NCBI RefSeq assembly: GCF_004000845.1 | Contig: NZ_BIMA01000072.1 | Span: 1-35,769, forward strand | Length of the DNA: 35,769 bases | Reading direction: 5' to 3' | Source of the DNA: Paenibacillus koleovorans NBRC 103111 | GTDB lineage: Bacteria > Bacillota > Bacilli > Paenibacillales > NBRC-103111 | Shown here: one piece after another, positions 14,733 through 23,213 of the stretch | Numbering within the stretch: position 1 is the first letter of the stretch | Layout: each line of letters starts with the position of its first letter | Notes under the pieces: model-generated | Database searches by the model: none | What the model was told of the DNA's origin: nothing | What the model saw: only the letters and a program-made list of their open reading frames with translations | Position numbers and translations under genes: made by a program

Positions 14733-16592
14733 TCAATCCTTGCCTGACGAGGGGAATGCTCCCAAAAAGTCGCAGCCTTTGCACAGCAGCACTTCGAATT
14801 CAGGCGCGGGCAGCGGTTTGCTGAACCAAAAGCCCTGAATTTCGTTGCAGCCGTGCTCGATCAGAAACTCTACCTGCTCCCGCGTCTCGACGCCCTCGGC
14901 TAGCGAGCGGATATTCAGCCGCTTGGACATGGCGATCAGCGCGGTGACGATCGCGGCGCTTTCCTCGTCGGTCGTCACTTCCTGAATGAAGGAGCGGTCG
15001 ATCTTCAGCGTGTGGACGCGGAATCGCTTGAGATAGCTGAGCGACGAGTAGCCGGTGCCGAAATCGTCGATCGAGAGGGCGACTCCGAGCTCGCGCAGCT
15101 CGTTGATCGTGCGGATGACGGTCTGCACGTTGGTCATGGCGATGTTCTCGGTTATCTCGAGACAGAGCATCTCGGCCGGCAAGCCCGATCGGTCCAGCGC
15201 CTCACGAACGCTATCGACGAAGTCGGGCTGCTGGAACTGGATGACTGAGATGTTGACCGACACTCGAACCTGCGGCATCCCGATCAGCTGCCATTCGCGG
15301 GTTTGGCGGCATGCCTCCTCGAGCACCCAGCGACCGATCGGCACGATCATCCCGGTCTCTTCGGCGAGCGGAATGAACTGCCCCGGCGGGACGAGCCCCC
15401 GCTGCGGGTGTTTCCAGCGGATGAGCGATTCCATGCCGACCATCCGTCCGGTGCCGAGATCGACGATCGGCTGATAATGAAGCAGCAGCTCGCGACGGTC
15501 GACCGATTTGCGCAGGTCGATCTCCAGACTGAGCCGATCGAGCGAGCGCTCGTTTTTGTCCGAGCTATAGAATTCGAAGGCATTGCCGCCCTTGCCCTTG
15601 GCCTTGTACATGGCGGAATCGGCGAATTTCAGCAACGTCTCGGGATCGTCCCCGTCCGTAGGGTACATGGCGATGCCGATGCTGGCCGTGCTGAACAGGT
15701 CGTGATGGCCGTACACGAACGGCGTCTCGAACAGCTTCAGCAAACCTGCGGCGATCTTGGCGACGAAGTCCGTGCTCTTCGCATCCGGCAGCAGGATGAT
15801 GAATTCGTCGCCGCTGAAGCGGGCTGTTATCCCGTGAGGCGCCGTGAAGGCGGACATGCAAGTCGCCCAATGAATGAGCACTTGATCGCCGGCATGATGG
15901 CCGAGCGTATCGTTAATCACCTTGATCCGATCCAAGTCGATGAACATTACGGCGGAAAGCAGCTGCGACGTCTTCGCCTGCTCGAACGCTTCCTTCATCC
16001 GTTCCTGCAGCAGGAGGCGATTCGGCAAGCCGGTCAGCGCATCGTGGAACGCCATCCGCCAAATGCGCGACTCGGTGCGCTGGCGCTCGGCTACGCTGAG
16101 CAGCGTATGGTACGACCGCTGGAACTTGCGCTCCTCCGAATTGAGCTCGGTCACCGCTTGTCCCGCTTCCGGAACCGCATCCATCACTTCGCGGATCGCC
16201 TCCTCCGGCGGAAGCTGGCGGAGGCGGAGCAGCGTCTCCAGATGTTTGTACTGGGACCGGGCGACGCTGGCCGAGAGGGTGTCGGACTGCGCGGGATCGC
16301 CGAAATACACCTTGCCCTTCAGCAGATCGTGGTCGGCTATATGATGGATGTTCACGAGATTGTTGCGGTCGATGAGCCGAAATCCTTCTTCGTAGAGCCA
16401 TTCCTCCAGCGTCTCCAGCGACATGTCGAGAATATGCTGCTCATCCCGGGTGTGCACGCGATATTCATGATGTCGGAGCCGCTCAATCTTGATAATGTCG
16501 CTCGACCGGATAATCTGGAGTTCGGTGCCTTCTCTGCCTTGTCTTAGAATCGGAATATTCTGCACGGCGCTCAGCTCCACTTTCCATTTCAC
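14733..16592 (-). CDS. LytTR-like / GGDEF / EAL protein (c-di-GMP turnover)
   Basis: 619 aa, soluble. Residues 15-120 resemble a LytTR DNA-binding domain (DIIKIERLRHHEYRVHTRD..ETLEEWLYEEGFRLIDRNNLVNIHHI). A short helical linker leads to GGDEF (about 170-340) with DALTGLPNR and signature S260-G-D-E-F. No RxxD inhibitory site precedes it. The EAL domain (about 350-605) has E388-S-L in place of EAL, N447, E479, DDFGTGYSSL (509-518), K530, E567 and QGFWFSKPL, so the metal and catalytic residues are kept. Phosphodiesterase activity is likely; cyclase activity is uncertain. GTG start with a weak RBS. It is transcribed alone. Confidence 0.85.
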   Translation of the reverse strand: MKWKVELSAVQNIPILRQGREGTELQIIRSSDIIKIERLRHHEYRVHTRDEQHILDMSLETLEEWLYEEGFRLIDRNNLVNIHHIADHDLLKGKVYFGDPAQSDTLSASVARSQYKHLETLLRLRQLPPEEAIREVMDAVPEAGQAVTELNSEERKFQRSYHTLLSVAERQRTESRIWRMAFHDALTGLPNRLLLQERMKEAFEQAKTSQLLSAVMFIDLDRIKVINDTLGHHAGDQVLIHWATCMSAFTAPHGITARFSGDEFIILLPDAKSTDFVAKIAAGLLKLFETPFVYGHHDLFSTASIGIAMYPTDGDDPETLLKFADSAMYKAKGKGGNAFEFYSSDKNERSLDRLSLEIDLRKSVDRRELLLHYQPIVDLGTGRMVGMESLIRWKHPQRGLVPPGQFIPLAEETGMIVPIGRWVLEEACRQTREWQLIGMPQVRVSVNISVIQFQQPDFVDSVREALDRSGLPAEMLCLEITENIAMTNVQTVIRTINELRELGVALSIDDFGTGYSSLSYLKRFRVHTLKIDRSFIQEVTTDEESAAIVTALIAMSKRLNIRSLAEGVETREQVEFLIEHGCNEIQGFWFSKPLPAPEFEVLLCKGCDFLGAFPSSGKD

Positions 16593-16693
16593 TTGCTTCT
16601 ATTTTACGGCATTTCGACCGATCAGTCATCGCATAATCTAGCAAGTGGCAGATGATCCTCCCGAACGCCGCTCAGGACCCGAGCTTATTTCGC

Positions 16694-16722
16694 TTGAACT
16701 CCTTCTTATGATAGGATAGAAA
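16694..16722 (+). promoter_or_regulatory. Promoter of bdbC-pfkB pair
   Basis: TTGAAC (16694-16699), 17 bases, TAGAAA (16717-16722). Confidence 0.45.
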
Positions 16723-16783
16723 AGGACGCTTTCATACTAGCTTAACGATTTCGGAATAACAAGGTTCTTAGGGGGTATATGGG

Positions 16784-17212
16784 ATGAAGTGGAGAAAGTT
16801 TATTCTGGAAAACGGGCTGTACTTCTCATGGATCATCGCCGTAGTCGCCATGCTCGGCAGCCTGTACTTCTCCGAGGTCAAAGGGTACTTGCCGTGCAAG
16901 CTGTGCTGGTATCAGCGCATCCTGATGTACCCCCAAGTGCTGCTGCTCGGCATTGCCGCCGTCCGCAAGCATACTTGGATGTACGCCTACGTGCTGCCGA
17001 TGACCGTGCTCGGCTTCTGCATCTCGCTGTATCACTACATGATGGAGAAAACCGACTGGTTCCCGTCGAACTCGTTTTCTTGCGGAATGGTGCCTTGCGA
17101 CGCGGAATATATCAACTGGTTCGGGTTCGTGACGATTCCGTTCCTCGCGCTGACGGGTTTTACGCTGATCTCGATATTGCAAATAATGCTGTGGAGGTAT
17201 TCGAAGCGATGA
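16784..17212 (+). CDS. bdbC: Disulfide bond formation protein BdbC (DsbB family)
   Basis: 142 aa, four membrane helices (about 12-30, 44-60, 66-84, 113-136). It reoxidises a thiol-disulfide oxidoreductase and passes electrons to quinone. Both Cys pairs are present: PC38-KL-C41W after helix 1 and C100-GMVP-C105 in the second outer loop. RBS AGGGGGT. The usual partner BdbD is not adjacent; instead the gene overlaps a PfkB kinase by four bases (ATGA), an unusual pairing. Confidence 0.92.
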   Translation: MKWRKFILENGLYFSWIIAVVAMLGSLYFSEVKGYLPCKLCWYQRILMYPQVLLLGIAAVRKHTWMYAYVLPMTVLGFCISLYHYMMEKTDWFPSNSFSCGMVPCDAEYINWFGFVTIPFLALTGFTLISILQIMLWRYSKR

Positions 17213-18144
17213 GCGCGGTTCCAAAAGTGCTTGTACTGGGTGAACTCAATGTAGATATTATTTTGACCGGCGAGGACATTTTGCCCGAATGGAACAAGGA
17301 GAAGCTGGCGGACACGTTCCAGGTCGTACCGGGCTCTTCTTCGGCTATCACGGCTTGCGGATTGGCGGGGCTGGGTCTCGCCGTCAAGTTCGTCGGGGTG
17401 GTCGGCGACGATGAGTATGGCCGCCTGATGAAGCGCACGCTGGACAAGTTCGCGATTGAGACGGACGCGCTTGTGGTGGAGCCGACCATCCAGACCGGGT
17501 TGACGATCTCGCTCTCCTCCAGCCGGGACCGCGCTTTGGTCACATATATGGGTTCGATTCCGCTCCTGAAGCCGGCCGATCTGCCCGAAGACTTGCTCGA
17601 CGGAGTCGATCATGTGCATTTCGGCTCTTATTTCCTGCTGGATGGCATGCGCGAGCACTGGCTCCGGCTGTTCTCGGAGGCGCAGCGGCGCGGAGCCAGC
17701 ACCTCGTTCGACACCGGCTGGGATCCGCGCGGCCATTGGCAGGCGGAGTCGATCGGGCGGCTGCTCGAAGTCACCGATCTGTTCATCCCGAGCGAGGAGG
17801 AGCTTCTGCATATTTTCCCCGGGAGCTCGGTTTCCGACAGCGCCGCCAAACTGCCGTCTCACCGGTATGTAGGCGTCAAATGCGGAGCGAAAGGCGGCGT
17901 TCTGTTCGATGCGCATGGAGTGGCCACACCCGGCGCTCCGTTCCCGGTTCAACCTATAGATACAACCGGAGCCGGCGATTCGTTCAATGCGGGACTCATC
18001 TATGCTTATTTGCATGGCATGGAGCCGACGGAAATGATCCGCTTCGCGAACGCCTGCGGCGCGCTGGCCACACAGCGGGTCGGAGGGATCGGCTCGATGC
18101 CGGGATTGGATGAAATTCGCGCTTTATTAGGCTCCATAGCCTGA
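17209..18144 (+). CDS. PfkB family carbohydrate kinase
   Basis: 311 aa. The ribokinase/PfkB fold is shown by LVLGELNVDIIL at the N-terminus, the substrate-binding GSSSAITACGLAGLGLAVKFVGVVGDDEYG, and the ATP-site signature DTTGAGDSFNAGLIYA with catalytic Asp. ATG 17209 overlaps the bdbC stop, with GGAGG 11 bases upstream. The substrate cannot be read from sequence. 2-keto-3-deoxygluconate kinase would fit the KDPG aldolase in this window, but they are 6 kb apart and not co-regulated, so this is only a guess. Confidence 0.85.
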   Translation: MSAVPKVLVLGELNVDIILTGEDILPEWNKEKLADTFQVVPGSSSAITACGLAGLGLAVKFVGVVGDDEYGRLMKRTLDKFAIETDALVVEPTIQTGLTISLSSSRDRALVTYMGSIPLLKPADLPEDLLDGVDHVHFGSYFLLDGMREHWLRLFSEAQRRGASTSFDTGWDPRGHWQAESIGRLLEVTDLFIPSEEELLHIFPGSSVSDSAAKLPSHRYVGVKCGAKGGVLFDAHGVATPGAPFPVQPIDTTGAGDSFNAGLIYAYLHGMEPTEMIRFANACGALATQRVGGIGSMPGLDEIRALLGSIA

Positions 18145-18236
18145 CTTCAACCCGCTTCGAAGATCTTGTAGAGATCGGCTCGAATGACGGAGGAATTGCT
18201 CTTTTTTTGTCGAATAGCTCTCATGAGGTGATAGTC

Positions 18237-19205
18237 TTGAAATCGACCAAGCGGCTCTTAATCGCCGCCCTTCTATGTGCGGCCTGCATTCCCGCCTGCG
18301 CTGCTCCGGACGACCCTAATAAGGGGGGCACAACTGCGCCGTCTCCCAGTCCGTCCGCTACTGTAAAGCCTGCTACTGCTACACCGACAGCCAGTCCAAC
18401 GCCAACCGCCACACCGACACCGACACCAACGCCAACACCGACGCCGGAGCCTCCCAAACCAACGCCTACGCCTATCGTGTCGCCTTCCAATGCCTTGTCG
18501 AACCCGACTGCGGCGGACTTGAAGCCGATCAACTGGTACTACATGAAGAAGAAAAAAGGCGAGGTGCCTGGGTTCCCAGGTGAAGTGAAAGGGCTGCTGC
18601 CGGATCAGAAAGCCGTGTGGGTCGGCGAAGGCAAAAAAATATATTTGACGATCGATGTGGGCGGAGAATTGCTCGATTATAACAAGCTGCTCAAAGCGCT
18701 GCGAGACAATGAAGTCAAGGCGACGTTCTTCATCACCGGCTACAACTTGAAGAACAACCCCGACTATGTGAAGCTGCTGCTGCAAGAAGGCCATATGATC
18801 GGGAACCATTCCATCACGCACAAAGATTACACGACACTTAGCGACGAGGCGGTCAAGAAGGAAATCCAGGATTTCGAGAGCATGTACAAGTCGATCACCG
18901 GGCAAGATGTGCCGAAGCTGTTCCGCTTCCCGTACGGGACGTTCAGCAAACATCTGCTTAGTCTGATGACGAATCTGGGGTATACGTCGTATTTCTGGTC
19001 GACGGCGATGAAGGATTGGGAGCCTCGGGCGAACGGTGCGGAGGATCCTTACAACGACATCATCGGCAACCTGCATGACGGCAACATAATTCTCATGCAT
19101 CACGCCTCGAAGGAAAACATCGACGCTATGGATCGCATCCTGAAGCAGATCAAGAAGGAAGGGTACGAATTCGCCCAAATTGCGGAGCTGCATCCCAAAC
19201 CTTAA
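18237..19205 (+). CDS. Exported polysaccharide deacetylase (NodB/CE4), PdaA-like
   Basis: 322 aa from TTG 18237 (RBS GAGGTGATAGTC). The signal sequence (KSTKRLLIAALLCAACIPAC) has a possible lipobox IPAC at Cys21. Residues about 30-88 form a Thr/Pro linker built of TPTP repeats. The NodB domain (about 135-315) has TIDVGGE as motif 1, HSITH (metal His), RFPYG and LMHH. The motif-1 catalytic Asp is present, but the second, metal-binding Asp is Val; PdaA-type muramic acid deacetylases also vary here (Asn). Likely acts on peptidoglycan outside the membrane. A weak hairpin and T run (about 18168-18208) precedes it. Confidence 0.85.
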   Translation: MKSTKRLLIAALLCAACIPACAAPDDPNKGGTTAPSPSPSATVKPATATPTASPTPTATPTPTPTPTPTPEPPKPTPTPIVSPSNALSNPTAADLKPINWYYMKKKKGEVPGFPGEVKGLLPDQKAVWVGEGKKIYLTIDVGGELLDYNKLLKALRDNEVKATFFITGYNLKNNPDYVKLLLQEGHMIGNHSITHKDYTTLSDEAVKKEIQDFESMYKSITGQDVPKLFRFPYGTFSKHLLSLMTNLGYTSYFWSTAMKDWEPRANGAEDPYNDIIGNLHDGNIILMHHASKENIDAMDRILKQIKKEGYEFAQIAELHPKP

Positions 19206-19207
19206 GT

Positions 19208-19252
19208 GAATGCCCTGCCGGAGCTTTAGTTTCGCTCTCCGGCAGGGCATTC
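19208..19252 (+). terminator. Hairpin terminator after the deacetylase gene
   Basis: GAATGCCCTGCCGGAG pairs with CTCCGGCAGGGCATTC, a very stable stem; the tail TTCGTT is only partly T-rich. Confidence 0.7.
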
Positions 19253-19361
19253 TTCGTTGCAGCGGGGCGGGGTGTACAGGCTGTCGCCAAGAACGTTTCG
19301 CCTCGTGAAGTCATATTGTAAACGTAGACCCTACATTATGACAGAAGGAAGCGAAAACTTC

Positions 19362-20168
19362 GTGCAGCAGGCTATAGCAATACTGGACTCCGGAGTGGGC
19401 GGGTTGACCGTAGTCCGAGAAGTGATGCGTCAGCTTCCTCAGGAGAAAATCATTTATTTCGGCGACACGGCTCGTGCTCCATACGGTCCCCGCCGGGAAG
19501 AAGAGGTCGTTCGCTTCACCCGGCAAATCGTACAATATTTGATCCAGTATCAACCGAAATTAATAGTTATCGCTTGCAATACCGCTACCGCGTTAGCTTT
19601 GCAGGATATCCGGGAGCAGGTCCAGATCCCGGTGCTGGGCGTTATTCAGCCGGGCGCCCGCGCCGCGCTCAGTTGTACGCGCAGCGGGATCATCGGCGTG
19701 ATTGGAACCGAGAACACGATCAAGAGCGGCGCTTACCGGGAAGCGCTTCAGACGATTTCCCCGACGACGCATGTGATTAGCAAGGCTTGTCCGGAGCTCG
19801 TTCCGATCGTCGAGAAGGGCTTGTTCGACAGCAGAGAATCGAGAGCGGTCGTTCGAGACTCGTTAGCTTCACTCGTGCGATATCCGATCGATTGCCTGAT
19901 TCTCGGTTGCACGCACTATCCGTTCCTGTCGGATGCAATCTCTGAAGTAATGGGGCCGGACGTGACGCTGATCAACTCGGCGGAAGAAACGGCCCGGGAG
20001 ACGAGCGCTGTGTTGTACCATCGCGGGCAGTTGGCTGAATCCGGCACGATTCCGGTGCACCAGCTCTTCTGCAGCGGAAATGCCGATATGTTCAAGAGAA
20101 TTGCCAGACAGTGGTTGTCCGATTATATCAGCGTCACTTCGGTCGTCTGGCAAGTGACGAAGCTATAA
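19362..20168 (+). CDS. murI: Glutamate racemase
   Basis: 268 aa, normal length. Makes D-glutamate for peptidoglycan. It shows AILDSGVGGLTV, IYFGDTARAPYGPR, ACNTATA (catalytic C72) and LGCTHYPFL (catalytic C183, H185). The start GTG 19362 gives the family's usual N-terminus (VQQAIAILDSGVGG) and follows AGAAGGAAG by 10 bases. The upstream ATG 19338 has no RBS and adds eight atypical residues. It stands between two wall-modifying genes. Confidence 0.95.
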   Translation: MQQAIAILDSGVGGLTVVREVMRQLPQEKIIYFGDTARAPYGPRREEEVVRFTRQIVQYLIQYQPKLIVIACNTATALALQDIREQVQIPVLGVIQPGARAALSCTRSGIIGVIGTENTIKSGAYREALQTISPTTHVISKACPELVPIVEKGLFDSRESRAVVRDSLASLVRYPIDCLILGCTHYPFLSDAISEVMGPDVTLINSAEETARETSAVLYHRGQLAESGTIPVHQLFCSGNADMFKRIARQWLSDYISVTSVVWQVTKL

Positions 20169-20203
20169 CCGCTTGTGTGTGATGCGGTACCGGTACTGAC
20201 CTC

Positions 20204-20239
20204 CGAAAGCCCGAATGCGACTTCGCATTCGGGCTTTCG
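20204..20239 (+). terminator. Perfect 16-bp hairpin after murI
   Basis: CGAAAGCCCGAATGCG pairs perfectly with CGCATTCGGGCTTTCG around ACTT. There is no T run after it, so it may work as a bidirectional stall or a transcript-end stabiliser. Confidence 0.6.
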
Positions 20240-20322
20240 GGCGTTCGTTGCGGGTTGCGCATGTTGCCGGCGGCGGGGGCATAAGGATGGATAACGAACT
20301 GTTGCGCGAGGAGGCGTTTGTG

Positions 20323-21453
20323 ATGTCGATCCCTTATGTGGTACAGTCCGGCGATACTTGGTTCCGGTTGGCGGAACGGACCGGGCTGCCGATCGAGGAG
20401 CTCGCGGAGCAGAACCGATGGATGCATCCCGGACCGAAGCATTATCTTGTCCCCGGTCAAGTGCTCTTCATCCCCTCGGCCCGGTTGACGCTGACCTCCG
20501 TTGAAGATCGAGAGCGCTTCCTTGCGGCAGGGACAGCCCCGTATGGGTATGCAGAATTGATGCGACATATCCAGCTGTTGCTTGTTCGTTATCCGTTTCT
20601 CCAGGCGGAATGGATCGGACGGTCGGTGCTGGGCCGTTCGATTCCGGTGCTGCGGCTGGGCATCGGTCCCTGCGAGGTGCACTTCAACGGCTCGTTTCAC
20701 GCCAATGAGTGGATCACGACGCCGCTGCTGATGCGGTTCACCGAACGGCTGGCGGCGGCCGTTTCCGGGGTTAGCGAAGGCATCGGCTTCTGGAACGAAC
20801 GCGACGCCAGGCAAATGTACGAACGCCTCTCGCTCTGGCTGGTGCCGATGGTCAATCCGGACGGCGTGGAGCTCGTCCACGGCGGGATCTGGCCCGAGCA
20901 TCCTTATGCCTCGAGCTTGCTGAAGGCGAATCGGGGCAGCCTCGACTTCTCCGGCTGGAAAGCGAATATTCACGGCGTGGACCTGAACGATCAGTTCCCG
21001 GCCGGCTGGGAGGAAGAGCGCGCCCGCCGCCGTCTGGTCGCGCCTTGCCCGGGGCCGCGCGACTATACCGGCATCGCGCCTCTCACGGAGCCGGAGGCGC
21101 TCGCGATGGCGCATTTTACGAAGTGCCGGAATTTTCAAATGGCGCTTGCTTTTCACACCCAGGGCGAAGAGATATACTGGAATTATCGAGGAATGGAACC
21201 GGGCGTTTCCCGGTCGATCGGAGAGCGGCTTGCACTAGCCAGCGGCTACAAGCTGGTGAAGCTGGCGGGCAGCGATGCCGGGTACAAGGACTGGTTCATT
21301 CAACAGTTCCGCCGGCCGGGGTATACGATCGAGGCGGGATTCGGTTCGAATCCTCTGCCCGTCGCCCAATTCGGTTCCATGTACGAGCGCGTCGAGCCGC
21401 TGATGCTGGAAGCATGCGCGGCGGCCGCGAATCAACTGGGGACACCGATCTAG
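20323..21453 (+). CDS. LysM-M14 zinc carboxypeptidase, gamma-D-glutamyl-diaminopimelate endopeptidase type
   Basis: 376 aa from ATG 20323, eight bases after GAGGAGG. Residues 3-51 form a LysM domain (YVVQSGDTWFRLAERTGLPIEELAEQN..YLVPGQVLFIP). The M14 domain (about 75-370) keeps the zinc ligands H126, E129 (FHANEW) and H278 (AFHTQG), the VDLNDQFPAGW segment and catalytic E337 (TIEAGFGSNPL). There is no signal peptide. This matches endopeptidase I of Lysinibacillus sphaericus, a sporulation peptidase with N-terminal LysM and no leader. Likely cleaves peptidoglycan stem peptides during sporulation or spore maturation. The following gene's RBS overlaps its stop. Confidence 0.88.
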   Translation: MSIPYVVQSGDTWFRLAERTGLPIEELAEQNRWMHPGPKHYLVPGQVLFIPSARLTLTSVEDRERFLAAGTAPYGYAELMRHIQLLLVRYPFLQAEWIGRSVLGRSIPVLRLGIGPCEVHFNGSFHANEWITTPLLMRFTERLAAAVSGVSEGIGFWNERDARQMYERLSLWLVPMVNPDGVELVHGGIWPEHPYASSLLKANRGSLDFSGWKANIHGVDLNDQFPAGWEEERARRRLVAPCPGPRDYTGIAPLTEPEALAMAHFTKCRNFQMALAFHTQGEEIYWNYRGMEPGVSRSIGERLALASGYKLVKLAGSDAGYKDWFIQQFRRPGYTIEAGFGSNPLPVAQFGSMYERVEPLMLEACAAAANQLGTPI

Positions 21454-21461
21454 GAGGAAAT

Positions 21462-21698
21462 ATGTTTCGATCCATGCTACGCAGAACAAGCACGGCGGCG
21501 GCCGTGCTTGCAATGATTGTCGTATTGGCATTAAGCTTGCCGACCATGTCCATGGCTTGCGCCTGCGAAGGCGGGGACGGGCTGAGTCCGTTCTTCGTCA
21601 TGATGTTCGTCGCCATCGGCGGACTGGTCATCATGTTGCTGTTCATCGGCATCGTGCTGTGGACGGCACGCAAGCATCGCAAGCGCACCGATGTCTGA
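21462..21698 (+). CDS. Small membrane protein with signal-like N-terminus (78 aa)
   Basis: The RBS AGGAGG overlaps the previous stop, so it is coupled to the LysM-M14 gene. Residues 10-31 are a signal or anchor helix (TAAAVLAMIVVLALSLPTMSMA), followed by CACEGGDG with two Cys. A second membrane helix (FFVMMFVAIGGLVIMLLFIGIVLW) and a basic end (TARKHRKRTDV) follow. No family recognised. Processing after SMA would leave an N-terminal Cys pair outside the membrane. Confidence 0.65.
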   Translation: MFRSMLRRTSTAAAVLAMIVVLALSLPTMSMACACEGGDGLSPFFVMMFVAIGGLVIMLLFIGIVLWTARKHRKRTDV

Positions 21699-21724
21699 CA
21701 GCGACCCATAGGGGGTGAACCGCA

Positions 21725-21958
21725 ATGAGAAAGCTGCTATCGCTCCGTCATTGGGGCCATGTGTTTCGAAAAGTATACCTGCTTCTAATTGCCCGTGAGG
21801 TGCCGGTAAAGGACAAGCTCTTGTTCCTCATTCCGGCGCTGCTCTACTGGGTATTGCCCGACGTGCTGCCGTTCATGCCGATCGATGACATCGCCGTTAC
21901 AATGCTGCTCATGAACTGGTTCGCCGAGCGGATGGAGCGAAAGCACTTCTTGAAATAA
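21725..21958 (+). CDS. DUF1232-like small membrane protein (77 aa)
   Basis: RBS AGGGGGTGA. A basic amphipathic N-terminus (RKLLSLRHWGHVFRKVYLLL) is followed by KDKLLFLIPALLYWVLPDVLPFMPIDDIAV, which resembles the membrane hairpin of DUF1232 (YkvA-type) proteins. It ends MERKHFLK. Third gene of the run starting at 20323; it is tail-to-tail with the AI-2E family gene, 25 bases apart, with no evident terminator between. Confidence 0.6.
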   Translation: MRKLLSLRHWGHVFRKVYLLLIAREVPVKDKLLFLIPALLYWVLPDVLPFMPIDDIAVTMLLMNWFAERMERKHFLK

Positions 21959-21983
21959 AGCCAGCGAGCAGACCTCGCGGAGC

Positions 21984-23066
21984 TTAGTATTCTTCCGCCG
22001 GCAGCCGGATCCATCGCTGCAGGTAGCCTTGCTCCATCAACGCCTTGATCAAGATGATCAGGATCGGCGAGAGAATCAGGCCGGCCACGCCGAACAGCGA
22101 CAGCGAAACGATCATGAAGGCGAGCATCGTGAAGGCGGAGACGCCGAGCGAATCGCCGGTAATTTTGGGCTCGAGAATTTGACGGACGAGTATGACGATG
22201 CCTAGCAGCACGGTGAGCCAGATCGCCAGTGTGGTCTGACCTACAATGAACAAGTAGATGATCCACGGGATGAACACGGTTGACACGCCCAGAAGCGGCA
22301 GTACGTCGAAGAAGGCGGCCAATAGCGAAATCGAGAACACATTTTTGACGCCTAGAACGAGCAGCCCGATGAAGATCAGGACGAATGTCAGCGAAATGAG
22401 CTTCGCTTGGGCTTTCAGATAAGTGACGATGCCTTTCAGCACATTTTCCTTCAGGAAGAAGAAAGCGTTCTTGAACGTTCGCGGCGTCTTCGAAGAGGCG
22501 ACCCGCTTCCAAGTGTCGATCTCGATGCTGAGAAAATAAGCGAGAATAATCCCGATCGTGAAGTTAACGATAAAGGTAGAGAACGAGGTCAGCATCCGGA
22601 ACATCCATGCGAGGAATGCGGCCGCCAGGGCAGCGCCTTTGCCGGTGATCGTCTCCGCATACTGCTTGGTCTTGTCCACGACATCCGGCGGCAACGTGTC
22701 GAGCTTCGACTGCCAGTACAGCGTGTTGTTGACGATTTGATCCTGCAGCACCTTGGCATAGTCGGGAATTTTGAGCGAGAGGGCGTAGATTTGTGCCGTG
22801 AAGATCGCCCCTAAACCAACGAATACGGCCACGATGACCAGGATGAAGAGCATGGTGGAGATGGCGGTTGCGATCGATTTTTTGATTCCCCGCCGATTCA
22901 GAAATTTGGCGAACGGCTCGATGATGGCGAAGATCAGGAAAGCCAGGAAGATCGGCGTGGCGATTTTGTACAAGTAGCTGAACGCCAGCATGAACAAATA
23001 CACGGTCAGCACCATCAGGCCGATATCGAATACGGTCTTGTAGTATTTCTTATAGAACGACAGCAT
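21984..23066 (-). CDS. AI-2E family transporter (membrane permease)
   Basis: 360 aa from ATG 23066 (RBS GAGGTGATGCC). About eight membrane helices in the family pattern: a helix pair at 10-60 (VFDIGLMVLTVYLFMLAF, IFLAFLIFAIIEPFAKFLNRRGIKKSIAT), a long extracytoplasmic helix region (100-160), then a bundle with LLAAFFDVLPLLGVSTVFIPW and EPKITGDSLGVSAFTML. The DVLPxLG and EPKIxGxSLG motifs are characteristic. Family members export varied solutes or exchange Na+/H+; substrate unknown. Confidence 0.88.
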   Translation of the reverse strand: MLSFYKKYYKTVFDIGLMVLTVYLFMLAFSYLYKIATPIFLAFLIFAIIEPFAKFLNRRGIKKSIATAISTMLFILVIVAVFVGLGAIFTAQIYALSLKIPDYAKVLQDQIVNNTLYWQSKLDTLPPDVVDKTKQYAETITGKGAALAAAFLAWMFRMLTSFSTFIVNFTIGIILAYFLSIEIDTWKRVASSKTPRTFKNAFFFLKENVLKGIVTYLKAQAKLISLTFVLIFIGLLVLGVKNVFSISLLAAFFDVLPLLGVSTVFIPWIIYLFIVGQTTLAIWLTVLLGIVILVRQILEPKITGDSLGVSAFTMLAFMIVSLSLFGVAGLILSPILIILIKALMEQGYLQRWIRLPAEEY

Positions 23067-23108
23067 GGCATCACCTCGTCTGGATTGGGTGCGGGTCACC
23101 CTCCCACT

Positions 23109-23137
23109 ATTTTACATGGTACAACCCTCGAGGGCAA
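23109..23137 (-). promoter_or_regulatory. Promoter of the AI-2E family gene
   Basis: On the minus strand TTGCCC (23137-23132), 17 bases, TAAAAT (23114-23109). Confidence 0.45.
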
Positions 23138-23148
23138 CGACAGCCAAA

Positions 23149-23178
23149 TTAGACGATGCGGCCAAAACATGATATGAT
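23149..23178 (+). promoter_or_regulatory. Promoter of the HesB-like/yuzB pair
   Basis: TTAGAC (23149-23154), 18 bases, TATGAT (23173-23178), back to back with the AI-2E promoter. Confidence 0.5.
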
Positions 23179-23213
23179 TTAGGATGACCGACTGGGACAA
23201 GGAGTGAAAGGAA

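Noticed and set aside
18350-18480. Tandem ACACCGACN-like DNA repeats, considered as a satellite or CRISPR
   Set aside because: The unit is short, spacer-less and in frame, encoding the Thr/Pro linker of the deacetylase.
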